32,786 nucleotides of DNA from contig CALIBQ010000023.1 in NCBI GenBank assembly GCA_938049385.1, positions 1-32,786 of the forward strand, read 5' to 3'. This DNA comes from an uncultured Anaerolineae bacterium (lineage in GTDB: Bacteria > Chloroflexota > Anaerolineae > JACIWP01). Below, piece by piece: positions 25,111 through 32,560 of the stretch. Each line of letters begins with the position of its first letter. Position 1 is the stretch's first letter. The notes below the pieces were generated by a model that did not search any database, was not told where the DNA came from, and worked only from the letters and a program-made list of their open reading frames with translations. A program made the position numbers and the translations under genes.

Positions 25111-26494
25111 ATGCATCCTCCTCTTCGATTATGCCGTACAGCGGGATGGGGAACAGCGGAGGACTTACTCTGGGGCCGGCGATATCGGCGACAGGCGTCC
25201 CCGTCTCCTGTGCTAGGATATGACACACCAGGTCGGCACAGGTGCGCCCCTGACACAGCCCCATGCCGGCGCGCGTCAGCATGCGCACCATGCGCAGGGT
25301 GCTCACCCCCTCGCGCACCACCGCGCGCACATCCCGCACCCGCACCTCCTCACACCGGCACAGGATTGTATCATCTTCCACGGGATAGGGGATGCGGTCA
25401 AAGGGATATGGGAACAGGAAGTACAGGAACCGCGCCATAGCCGCCTGCCGGCGCAGGTCCGCCCGCAGAGCGCTCACCTGGTCGTGCGGCACATCCGCGC
25501 CCAGGCGGCGTGCGGCGCCCCATCCTGCCAGCTTCCCCTCGAGCAGGGCCACATCCTTGCCCTGAATGCCGGCGGCATCGCCGGCCACGAAGACGCCCGC
25601 TATCGTCGTCTCGCACCACTCATCCCGCCGGGGAACCCATCCCCCCAATGCGGCGGCATAGTGGTGCTCGCACCCGATCATACGGGCCAGATGGTTGAAA
25701 GGCTGAAACCCATAGCCCAGACAGACTGTATCCACCGCAAAGGACTGTGTGGATGTCCCATCCGGTCGCCCGATCACGGCCCGTTCCACCCCTGCGGAGC
25801 CCTCGGCACGCAGGATAATCTTGCCCCAGTGGACGGGGACGCCGGCCCGCAGGATGGCCGCCCACGCCCCCAGCCCTTCCCGCAGACGCTCCCCCTGGCC
25901 GGCCAGCACCGTCATATGGCGTATGGCCCTCCACGGGAAGGGAGCCGCATCCACCATCCCGACGACCTGCGCGCCTCCTTCCAGCAGATGGCGCGCCAAC
26001 ACCCACTGCAGGGGGCCGGTACCGCACAGGAGCACCCGCCGGCCGGGTAGTACCCCCTGATGTTTGATCATGGTCAGCGCGCCGCCGGCCATCATCACAC
26101 CGGGCAGGTCCCAGCCCGGGAAAGGCACCGGCCGGTCGTACGCGCCCGTGGCAATAATGAGCGCCTGCGACCACAGCCGGCGCTCCCCGTCGTGCCGGCG
26201 GAATACCGCCACTTCAAAGCCGTCGCGCTCCGGGGTAATCCCCCAGACCTGGGTATCCATCAGCCGGCGCACGCCTGCACGCGCGAACTCTGTAAGGAGC
26301 GTCCGTCCCTCTGCGGACTGGACCACCTCCGGCCGTAGAAGGGATTGCTTGAAATACTGCCCTCCTGGCAGGGGGGCGGAATCAACGACCAGGGCCGACA
26401 GGCCAAGCCTGTCAAGCTCCAGCGCGGCGGACATGCCGGCCGGCCCCGCTCCAATGACAATGACATCCCAGCGCGTCGGTTCGTCCGGCATCAT
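25091..26494 (-). CDS. FAD/NAD(P)-binding subunit of an Lhp/Hcn-type amino acid dehydrogenase
   Basis: A 467-residue flavoprotein. It begins with an FAD dinucleotide fold (VIVIGAGPAGMSAALEL, GxGxxG at 15-20), has a second nucleotide fold (RRVLLCGTGPLQ) and the family segment VFVAGDAAGIQG. The C-terminus has a BFD-like [2Fe-2S] site with C379, C381, C414 and C419 (ILCRCEEV and GLCQGRTC). This arrangement matches HcnB, OoxA and LhpE, the electron-transfer subunits of hydrogen cyanide synthase, opine oxidase and D-hydroxyproline dehydrogenase. The start overlaps the stop of the small [2Fe-2S] gene by 4 bp and has GGGGGAGG upstream. It would pass electrons from the FAD dehydrogenase subunit to a downstream acceptor. 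Confidence 0.88.
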   Translation of the reverse strand: MMPDEPTRWDVIVIGAGPAGMSAALELDRLGLSALVVDSAPLPGGQYFKQSLLRPEVVQSAEGRTLLTEFARAGVRRLMDTQVWGITPERDGFEVAVFRRHDGERRLWSQALIIATGAYDRPVPFPGWDLPGVMMAGGALTMIKHQGVLPGRRVLLCGTGPLQWVLARHLLEGGAQVVGMVDAAPFPWRAIRHMTVLAGQGERLREGLGAWAAILRAGVPVHWGKIILRAEGSAGVERAVIGRPDGTSTQSFAVDTVCLGYGFQPFNHLARMIGCEHHYAAALGGWVPRRDEWCETTIAGVFVAGDAAGIQGKDVALLEGKLAGWGAARRLGADVPHDQVSALRADLRRQAAMARFLYFLFPYPFDRIPYPVEDDTILCRCEEVRVRDVRAVVREGVSTLRMVRMLTRAGMGLCQGRTCADLVCHILAQETGTPVADIAGPRVSPPLFPIPLYGIIEEEDAYVRTED

Positions 26495-26775
26495 GCCCCC
26501 TCCCCCTGGTCCGTGCGGATGACCATGCCCGGCTCAAGAGGCGTGACACAGGCGCGCACCTTCTCGCCGTCACCGAGGGTAACCTCGCATTCGAAACAAA
26601 CCCCCTGCCCGCAGAACAGCCCGCGCCGGCTTCCTGAAACCTTGGAGCGATTGAAAGAGCGGTAGCCCAGCGAAACGAGCAGCGCGGCGATGGTCTGGCC
26701 GGCCAGCGCTTCCACCTCGCGGCCGTCCACCACCACCCGCACGGTTTCCCCTATCCGATGATTTGCCGCCATCAT
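26491..26775 (-). CDS. Small [2Fe-2S] subunit of an Lhp/Hcn-type amino acid dehydrogenase
   Basis: A 94-residue plant-type ferredoxin-like protein with C55-x4-C60-x2-C63 and C76 (LFCGQGVCFECEV and VRACVTP), the ligand pattern of HcnA, OoxC-like and LhpF subunits. It follows the FAD dehydrogenase gene by 9 bp and overlaps the FAD/NAD subunit gene by 4 bp. Such a three-gene set of DAO-type flavoprotein, small [2Fe-2S] protein and large FAD/[2Fe-2S] protein is characteristic of these heterotrimeric dehydrogenases. Two ATG codons in tandem occur at the start behind GGGGGAGG; the second (26772) has better spacing. Confidence 0.9.
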   Translation of the reverse strand: MMAANHRIGETVRVVVDGREVEALAGQTIAALLVSLGYRSFNRSKVSGSRRGLFCGQGVCFECEVTLGDGEKVRACVTPLEPGMVIRTDQGEGA

Positions 26776-26784
26776 TCCTCCCCC

Positions 26785-27930
26785 TCACCGTGCCTGGGCG
26801 AAGCGCGCTGGAGAGTACAGCGCGAGGTCCATGGGCGGCGCCTCATCCAGAATCATGCCGGCCATCCAATCGCTCAGCACAGGGATCGTCGAGATGGTCT
26901 CCAGACATGCACCATATACAAACAAATTATCCCATCCTGCCATCCTGCCCACCACTGGCTCGTCATCCGGGGTGAACGCGGTCGGCACGCCCCACCCCCG
27001 CAGGGCGCGCACCCTGCCCAGCGCCGGGTAAAGTGTCAGCAAATGCGCGGCCATGCCGGCCAACCCCCATACCGAACACCCCCGTCGAATGGTGTCCGTG
27101 CGGGTTACCGCCTCAGTCACCACCAGCGCGCCGTCCGGCTCCACGGAGAAGCCGACCGAAACGGCGCGCGGTTTGCCGTGGATTTGTTCGTAGAAATCGG
27201 CCATGCCAATAGTGTTACGCAGGGGCAAATGGGTGCGCTCCGTAACAAACGCCTCCGCATGAGTGAAGTGGATCGGCACCAATTCACCCACCATCGCCAG
27301 CAGTTGCGGCGTCCAGGCGCCGGCCGCCACCACCACGCGGCCGGCCGAGAAACTGCCGGCCGGCGTCTCCACGCTGACCACACGCCCACCCGCGGCTTGC
27401 ATGCCAACCACTGGTGTGCCGGCACGGATGTCCGCACCCAGCCAGCGGGCCGCCTGCGCATAGGCCCAGCAAAAATGGAAGGGGTTGAGAAGCCCTTCCT
27501 GGCCGTAGGCGGCGCCTAACAGGCCGGCGGTGTTCAGGAGCGGCTCTTCCTTCTGCAGTGCTTCCCGGTCCACCATATAGGTAGGGATGCCGTTCTCGCT
27601 GAGGATGCGGGCGCGCTGGGTCCACAACTCCCAGAGGTGCTGAGAGGGGATGAGGCAGAAATACCCCACCAGCCGCCACGAAAAGGGATGCCCCAGCTCC
27701 TCTTCCAGCGTGGCCAGCCGCTCCAGGCCGGCCCTCACCAGATACAGGTTGAGGGGGTCCAAATGTCCCTCGATGGTCTGCGCGCGGCCGGAACATGCGG
27801 CCGATGTCCCACCGCCCAGCTCGCCGGCCTCCAGCAGTAGGGTCCGCACACCCCGACGGGCAAGATGATACGCCGTCGAAAGGCCGATCATCCCCCCGCC
27901 GATAATGATGACATCATACGTTGGACTCAT
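26785..27930 (-). CDS. FAD-dependent D-amino acid/sarcosine-type dehydrogenase, catalytic subunit
   Basis: A 381-residue DAO-family flavoprotein. It starts with the FAD fold (YDVIIIGGGMIGLSTAYHLA, GxGxxG at 11-16), followed by LLEAGELGGGTSAACSG, the ribose-binding and flavin-contact segment. It ends near DEPVVGRMAGWDNLFVYGACLE with C-terminal AGMILDEAPPMDL, as in HcnC, LhpB, glycine oxidase and sarcosine oxidase beta. The next two genes supply the [2Fe-2S] and FAD/NAD subunits, so it is best read as the catalytic subunit of a heterotrimeric dehydrogenase. Substrates of known members include D-hydroxyproline, opines, glycine and N-methyl amino acids; which applies cannot be told from sequence alone. 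The ribosome site is GAGG. Confidence 0.88.
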   Translation of the reverse strand: MSPTYDVIIIGGGMIGLSTAYHLARRGVRTLLLEAGELGGGTSAACSGRAQTIEGHLDPLNLYLVRAGLERLATLEEELGHPFSWRLVGYFCLIPSQHLWELWTQRARILSENGIPTYMVDREALQKEEPLLNTAGLLGAAYGQEGLLNPFHFCWAYAQAARWLGADIRAGTPVVGMQAAGGRVVSVETPAGSFSAGRVVVAAGAWTPQLLAMVGELVPIHFTHAEAFVTERTHLPLRNTIGMADFYEQIHGKPRAVSVGFSVEPDGALVVTEAVTRTDTIRRGCSVWGLAGMAAHLLTLYPALGRVRALRGWGVPTAFTPDDEPVVGRMAGWDNLFVYGACLETISTIPVLSDWMAGMILDEAPPMDLALYSPARFAQAR

Positions 27931-27956
27931 CGGTCAACCTCGGCCTGTAGCGAACG

Positions 27957-29294
27957 CTAATGCACTGCGATCTCATCCGCCAGCACCAGTACCTCATCCA
28001 ATATCGCCAGGCCTTCTTGAAGCTCCGATGGGCCAATGCATAACGGCGGAATAGGGAAAATATAATTCCACTTGGCAAAGCAGTGCATGCCTCTTTTCCG
28101 CATCTCGGACGAGAGCTTGGCCGCCAATAAAGGGTCTCCAGAAGGAGGAAGGCCTGGAAGAGGAGATAACGGCTCCTTGGACTCGCGATCTTTGACCAAC
28201 TCGATGCACGCGAACAGACCGATGCATCGGACATCTCCGATGGAGGGATGCCTTTCTTTCAACTCCTCAAGGCCTTCCTTTAGCATATTGCCCATACTGC
28301 GCGCATTCTCGATAAGGCCATCGGTTTCATAGGCCTCGATTGCCGCCACGCCTGCCGCCACACAAACCGGATGGCTGTTGTTCGTTAATCCCATAGGCAG
28401 GCGCCGATCATTGAAGTAGTCTGCAATGGATTTAGACACGATCACGGCGCCCAGTGGGACATAACCAGACGTAATGCCCTTCCCCACTGTCATGATATCC
28501 GGTGAAACACCCCAATGTTCCACAGCGAACCATTTGCCCGTGCGGCCGAATCCACTCATCACCTCATCATCGATCAGCAAGATGCCGTAGCGGTCGCACA
28601 TTTCCCGAATGCGCGGCCAGTACTCATCAGGGGGGATAATAATGCCATTGCTTCCAGTAACCCCTTCTAGCACGATGGCGGCGATGTGTTCAGGGCCTTC
28701 GAGCTGTATGATCTGTTCCACATGATCAATGCATTCCCGATGACAGGTCTCCCGGGTCCATCCGAACGGACAGCGGTAGCAGTATGGGTCGAGGAAGTGA
28801 ACCACGCCTGGGATTAAGGGTTCCACCGGATGGCGGTAAGGGTCACCCGTGAGGGCAAGGGCGCCGGCCGTTGCCCCGTGGAAAGAACGGTAGCGCGAGA
28901 GAATTTTATGGCGGCCCGTTACCAATCGCGCAAATTTGATGGCATTCTCGTTGGCCTCCCCGCCTCCAGTGGTGAAGAGCGCTTTGCAAAGGTCGCCCGG
29001 CGTGATCTCGGCCAGCAGTTGTCCCAGCCGGCCGCGCGGCTCCGTGGCGAACCCCGGCCATGCGAATGCCAGGCGTTCCGCCTGCTCTTGAATGGCGCGG
29101 ATGATGCGCGCGTTGCCGAACCCTGCATTGAGATTCATCAGTTGGGAGGAAAAATCGAGATAGCGCTTCCCCGTCACATCCCAGAAGTACGCGCCCTGAC
29201 CATGGGATACTGGGAGCGGGCGAACCTGACTCTGTACCGACCAGGTGAAAAACGTGTACGTCCGGTTCAATTCGACAATCTCTTCGGCTTCCAT
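27957..29294 (-). CDS. Class III (PLP-dependent) aminotransferase
   Basis: A 445-residue fold-type I aminotransferase. The PLP-binding lysine is Lys272 (IMTVGKGITSGYVPLGA), the cofactor-nitrogen aspartate is in LLIDDEVMSGFGRTGKW (Asp242-243), and the phosphate and ring contacts are TTGGGEANENAIK and YRSFHGATAGALALTGD. A cysteine-rich insert, YCYRCPFGWTRETCHREC, is seen in relatives often annotated as omega-amino acid or aspartate aminotransferase family. The start at 29294 (MEAEEIVELNRTYTFF) is chosen because AAGGAG lies eight bases upstream and the N-terminus matches the family; the frame is open to 29390. First gene of the catabolic operon. It could interconvert an amino acid with a semialdehyde or keto acid, but the substrate is unknown. 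Confidence 0.9.
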   Translation of the reverse strand: MEAEEIVELNRTYTFFTWSVQSQVRPLPVSHGQGAYFWDVTGKRYLDFSSQLMNLNAGFGNARIIRAIQEQAERLAFAWPGFATEPRGRLGQLLAEITPGDLCKALFTTGGGEANENAIKFARLVTGRHKILSRYRSFHGATAGALALTGDPYRHPVEPLIPGVVHFLDPYCYRCPFGWTRETCHRECIDHVEQIIQLEGPEHIAAIVLEGVTGSNGIIIPPDEYWPRIREMCDRYGILLIDDEVMSGFGRTGKWFAVEHWGVSPDIMTVGKGITSGYVPLGAVIVSKSIADYFNDRRLPMGLTNNSHPVCVAAGVAAIEAYETDGLIENARSMGNMLKEGLEELKERHPSIGDVRCIGLFACIELVKDRESKEPLSPLPGLPPSGDPLLAAKLSSEMRKRGMHCFAKWNYIFPIPPLCIGPSELQEGLAILDEVLVLADEIAVH

Positions 29295-29622
29295 TGCCTC
29301 TGCTCCTTGATGAATAGCGCTGGAAACGAAAGGCCCAGGGAATTCGCACAGAATCGCTGACACTATGGGGTCAATTGGGGGCCGTTTCATGTCCTATCAA
29401 AGACAATATTGAAAGGTCCTTATTGCCGCGTACACGTGATATGCATTGTGGAAGCTGGTGAGTGCTGTAGACGTCGAGAAATTTCCCTTGTGTGTCATCC
29501 TCCGAGAGTGCTCTCGCAGTGCAGCGGTCCCTCCACAGACCCTATAGGTGAAGAAAGGTGGAAGGTTGCGGCTTCGCCTCTATATTCGGTAAAAGCCATC
29601 ACGAGCTTGGAAGGTTATCTTG
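29295..29622 (-). other. Long 5' leader of the catabolic operon, no gene seen
   Basis: About 330 nt lie between the predicted transcription start and the aminotransferase ATG. I see no supported reading frame. Small inverted repeats include CGAGAG-N2-CTCTCG (29503-29516) and GGTC-N8-GACC (29526-29541). The length and the dyads would fit a regulatory leader or operator region, but I could not match it to a known riboswitch class. Confidence 0.35.
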
Positions 29623-29628
29623 TCTACC

Positions 29629-29657
29629 ATCATAACACGAATTTCACAATTTGTCAA
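29629..29657 (-). promoter_or_regulatory. Promoter of the aminotransferase-dehydrogenase-AOR operon
   Basis: On the minus strand a perfect TTGACA (29652-29657) and TATGAT (29629-29634, five of six) are 17 bp apart in an AT-rich stretch just after the amidotransferase stop. Transcription would start near 29622. Confidence 0.75.
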
Positions 29658-29687
29658 TAGACAGAAAACCAACACAGCACGTTATCG

Positions 29688-30455
29688 TTAAGGCGAGAGC
29701 GCCGCGCCGGCGATGCGCAGGAAGTTGCGCAGAAGAACCTGCCCATCCGGCTGAGCCTCGTCATATCCTCCGGGATATACGATCCGCACCAGCGGACTGC
29801 GGTAGCGCTGTCCGGGAAGGATAAATGCCTCGGGGTGGAACTGCACGCCGTACAGCGGTTTCCGCCGATGCCGCACGGCTTGTATCCCGCACTCCGCCGT
29901 GCTCGCCAGCAGTATAAACTCCGCCGGGAGCTGTTTCACCTCCCAGTAGTGCATCTCCAGGAAGACCGGATGCTCCCCCAGCCCCTCGAACAGCGGGTCA
30001 GGCTGGAGGACGTCCACCGGCAGAAAGCCCCATTCCTTGAAATATCCTTCCCCACCCAGGCCGGCCGCATTCTTTGCGCCTGGCGCCAGCGGCCGGATGG
30101 GGCCGGCCGGCGCGCCGTGCGCCATGCAGATAAGCTGATGCCCGCCGCAGATGCCTAGGATGGGGATATCGGCCTCGCGAATGATCTCGAACAGGGCATC
30201 GAAGGCGCCGGCGGGATAGCTCTCCCAATCCGATGCATTGCCGCTGATAATCAGGGCCTGCACCCCCCAATCTTTCAGCCGCGCAAGGGTCACGCGGCGG
30301 TAGTGCTGTACCAGGCAGGGCACCGCCGCCAGCTCCTCCAGCCGCAGTTGGACGTCCATGGCCCACGCCAAATGCGCATCGCGCTCCTCAGGATCGTTCA
30401 GCACATCCTCATGTTCGATGTCCACATAACAGATCACGGCAGTATACTCCGGCAT
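29688..30455 (-). CDS. Class I glutamine amidotransferase-like protein
   Basis: A 255-residue protein with the triad of class I amidotransferases: nucleophile Cys103 in ILGICGGHQLI, and His207 and Glu209 in YGVQFHPEAF. Family members hydrolyse glutamine or gamma-glutamyl amides. This one is free-standing, so it may resemble gamma-glutamyl hydrolases such as PuuD or an amidase partner; the substrate is unknown. ATG at 30455 (MPEYTAVICYVD) is used; an in-frame GTG at 30494 would lie inside a hairpin and is unlikely. No good ribosome site precedes the ATG. It lies 72 bp behind the solute-binding protein gene and ahead of a new promoter, so it is probably expressed with the binding protein. Confidence 0.82.
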   Translation of the reverse strand: MPEYTAVICYVDIEHEDVLNDPEERDAHLAWAMDVQLRLEELAAVPCLVQHYRRVTLARLKDWGVQALIISGNASDWESYPAGAFDALFEIIREADIPILGICGGHQLICMAHGAPAGPIRPLAPGAKNAAGLGGEGYFKEWGFLPVDVLQPDPLFEGLGEHPVFLEMHYWEVKQLPAEFILLASTAECGIQAVRHRRKPLYGVQFHPEAFILPGQRYRSPLVRIVYPGGYDEAQPDGQVLLRNFLRIAGAALSP

Positions 30456-30467
30456 GAAAACATGAAA

Positions 30468-30500
30468 GGGAGAGTGGAAGGGGCAGCCTCCCACTCTCCC
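30468..30500 (-). terminator. Stem-loop between binding-protein and amidotransferase genes
   Basis: A 10-bp perfect stem (GGGAGAGTGG with CCACTCTCCC, loop of 13) starts 28 bp after the stop of the binding-protein gene. The T run after it on the minus strand is weak (TTTCATGTTTTC). It may be a partial terminator or an RNA-stabilising hairpin that keeps the binding-protein message more abundant than downstream genes, as is common in transporter operons. Confidence 0.55.
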
Positions 30501-30527
30501 ACCCCAGTCCGAAGATGGTCCCAGCTC

Positions 30528-32309
30528 TTATGCCTTGTCCAACCACACCTCGTTGAACAGCATGTACGAGGTCGGATGCGGCTGAGCTCCCTTGACGTAT
30601 TTCCTAGATACCATCCAGACGTTCATCCAGAAGGCGATGCCGATGGGCCCACGCTCCTGCTGGATGCGCTCCAGGTCGCACATGATCTTGCGCCGCGCTT
30701 CCACATCCAGGGTGCCGTTGGCCTTGTTCAACAGCTCGACGAACTCCTCGTCCACCCAGCGCGTCTCGTTCCACGGCACAGGATTCCCCTGCGCATCCGC
30801 CGTGTAGCCCAGGTTCAGCACCATGGTGCCCAGCGGGCGGTGTGTCCACGGCGTGATGCCCAGCGGCACCTCCGTCCACAGGTCCCAGTACTGGCTGGTG
30901 GGCATGGAGTTGATTTTCAGCCGAATACCCGCCGGCGCCGCATCTTCCTTCAGCGTCTCGGCATACGTCACCACCTCCGGCCAGTCAGCACCCACGGCGA
31001 TCTCCACGTCAATGCCGTCGGGATAGCCGGCCTCCGCCAAGAGCGCCTTCGCCTTCTCGGGATCGTACTTCGGCGTCTCCACCGGGCAGTACTCCGGATG
31101 CACCGGCGCCACGTGGCAGTCCTGGCCTTCCATACCCTCGCCGAAGTAGGCAAGCTGCAGGATCTTCCTGCGGTCCTGGCACAGCTTCAGCGCCTGCCGC
31201 ACCCGCACGTCGGTCCAGGGATCCATATCCACCCGCATGCGCAGGACGCGGGTAACGGCGGTAGTGACCCCCTGAACGAGAATGTTGGGGTCATCGCGCA
31301 CAGCCAGGTACACCTCTACGCCGCCGCCGTCACCTTGGTCAATAAAATCGATTTCGCCAGATTTCAGAGCGGCAATTTGCGCGGCAAATTCAGCGCCCAT
31401 GTCGATCCAGACCATGCCGTCCAGATACGGCAGGGGCTTCCCATCCGCGCCAGTCTGCCAGTAATCCGGCCGGCGCTTCAGCCGGAAGACCTGCCCCGCC
31501 ACATACTCCTCCAGCAGATACGGCCCCGTCCCCACCGGCGCCTTGATAATGTCCCCCTCAAAGGTCTTGTGATGCAGTACCTGCGCCGGATAGTGGAACA
31601 AATGCTCCGGCACCGCAATCTCCGGCCGGCTCAAGTGCAGGCGCACCGTGTAATCATCCACCTTCTCGATGTTCTCCGGCGTCACGTACGACATCAACCC
31701 CAATATGGACGACCCCACATCCGGGTCCAGCCACTGGTTCATGGTGAAGACCACGTCATCCGCCGTGAACTTGTCCCCGTTGTTCCACGTCACGTTCTTG
31801 CGCAGATGGAGCGTCCAGGTCAGCAGGTCCTCGCTGGCCTCCCACTTCTCCAGCAGGTACGGATGGGTGATGTTGTCCTTATCGGTGTAGGTCAGATACT
31901 CGCAGATCATGCGGGTCTGGTTCGAGGGCACGACCCACGAGTACTGGGCGGGATGGGTGATCTTGTGTACCGGGCCCGAGATGCGGAGAATGCCGCCGCG
32001 CTTGGGGCCAACCGCGGGGGCGGCGGTCGGCGCCGGCGTGGCGGTGGGTGGGACAGGCGTGGCCGTGGGGGGTACCGGCGTGGCTGTCGGCGGCACCGGC
32101 GTGGCCGTCGGCGGAGCCGCCGTGGGTGCCTCGGTTGGCTTCGGGGCGCATGAGGCCAAGAACGCGGAGGCCGCCGCGAAGGACATGCCTAACAGGGTAG
32201 CATTGCGCAGAAACTCCTTGCGTGAGATTCTCCCCTGCCGGTACAGCTCCTTCAGCTCCGGAATGTACGGATGAGCCTCCTTCCGAGGCTGCCGCTTGAT
32301 GATTTCCAT
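30528..32309 (-). CDS. ABC transporter solute-binding lipoprotein, family 5 (peptide/nickel type)
   Basis: A 593-residue exported lipoprotein. The long N-terminus has a Tat-like motif (SRKEFLRNATLLGMS), a hydrophobic stretch and a lipobox FLASC with Cys54 as lipid anchor. A Pro/Thr-rich linker with four PPTATP-type repeats follows, then the binding domain of family 5: YLLEKWEASEDLLTWTLHLR, FTADDVVFTMNQW, PVGTGPYLLEEYVAG and DVRVRQALKLCQDRRKIL. The linker style is common in Chloroflexota. It probably feeds the permeases and ATPase encoded at 17953-23107, which lack a binding protein of their own. It has its own promoter and a GAGAGGAGG ribosome site. Confidence 0.92.
   Translation of the reverse strand: MEIIKRQPRKEAHPYIPELKELYRQGRISRKEFLRNATLLGMSFAAASAFLASCAPKPTEAPTAAPPTATPVPPTATPVPPTATPVPPTATPAPTAAPAVGPKRGGILRISGPVHKITHPAQYSWVVPSNQTRMICEYLTYTDKDNITHPYLLEKWEASEDLLTWTLHLRKNVTWNNGDKFTADDVVFTMNQWLDPDVGSSILGLMSYVTPENIEKVDDYTVRLHLSRPEIAVPEHLFHYPAQVLHHKTFEGDIIKAPVGTGPYLLEEYVAGQVFRLKRRPDYWQTGADGKPLPYLDGMVWIDMGAEFAAQIAALKSGEIDFIDQGDGGGVEVYLAVRDDPNILVQGVTTAVTRVLRMRVDMDPWTDVRVRQALKLCQDRRKILQLAYFGEGMEGQDCHVAPVHPEYCPVETPKYDPEKAKALLAEAGYPDGIDVEIAVGADWPEVVTYAETLKEDAAPAGIRLKINSMPTSQYWDLWTEVPLGITPWTHRPLGTMVLNLGYTADAQGNPVPWNETRWVDEEFVELLNKANGTLDVEARRKIMCDLERIQQERGPIGIAFWMNVWMVSRKYVKGAQPHPTSYMLFNEVWLDKA
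32035..32118. repeat. 21-bp tandem repeat encoding the PPTATPV linker
   Basis: Four consecutive 21-bp units (32035-32055, 32056-32076, 32077-32097, 32098-32118), each with a few substitutions, encode the Pro/Thr-rich spacer that holds the binding domain away from the lipid anchor. Confidence 0.85.
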
Positions 32310-32406
32310 CGCTTCCCTCCTCTCAATTTGGATAGCGGTGCTTCAAACCAATAGGACTTAGCGCGCAAAGATGGGGAATCTGATACAGCCGTGGTTCTCT
32401 AGCCTT

Positions 32407-32444
32407 ATCACCTCCTTTCTATCAGGAAGGATGTAAACTGATAG
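32407..32444 (-). promoter_or_regulatory. Hairpin followed by an orphan, fully complementary Shine-Dalgarno sequence
   Basis: In the binding-protein leader, a 7-bp stem CTATCAG/CTGATAG (32419-32444, loop of 12) is followed by AGAAAGGAGGTGAT (32407-32420), complementary to the usual 3' tail of 16S rRNA. No start codon is suitably placed after it and no frame of note follows. It may be a ribosome standby or regulatory element. Confidence 0.4.
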
Positions 32445-32488
32445 AGAACAAACTGTCATGTTGATGCGTGATGGGAACGTCTATAATA

Positions 32489-32517
32489 AATATACCACAT
32501 TCTTGCTGATTGTGCAA
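32489..32517 (-). promoter_or_regulatory. Promoter of the solute-binding protein gene
   Basis: On the minus strand TTGCAC (32512-32517) and TATATT (32489-32494) are 17 bp apart. Transcription would start near 32482, giving a leader of about 170 nt. Confidence 0.65.
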
Positions 32518-32560
32518 GTGATATTTCAAGCCAGGGATTGATAATATCTGGAGTACACTG

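Noticed and set aside
30303-32153. Long plus-strand open frame opposite the binding-protein gene (616 codons)
   Set aside because: Shadow of a well-supported family 5 binding protein; the C-terminal Gly/Arg repeats only mirror the 21-bp tandem repeat.
32403-32421. Fragment of a 16S rRNA 3' end on the plus strand
   Set aside because: Only about 15 bases match; nothing upstream resembles 16S rRNA. Better explained as a Shine-Dalgarno-like sequence on the minus strand.
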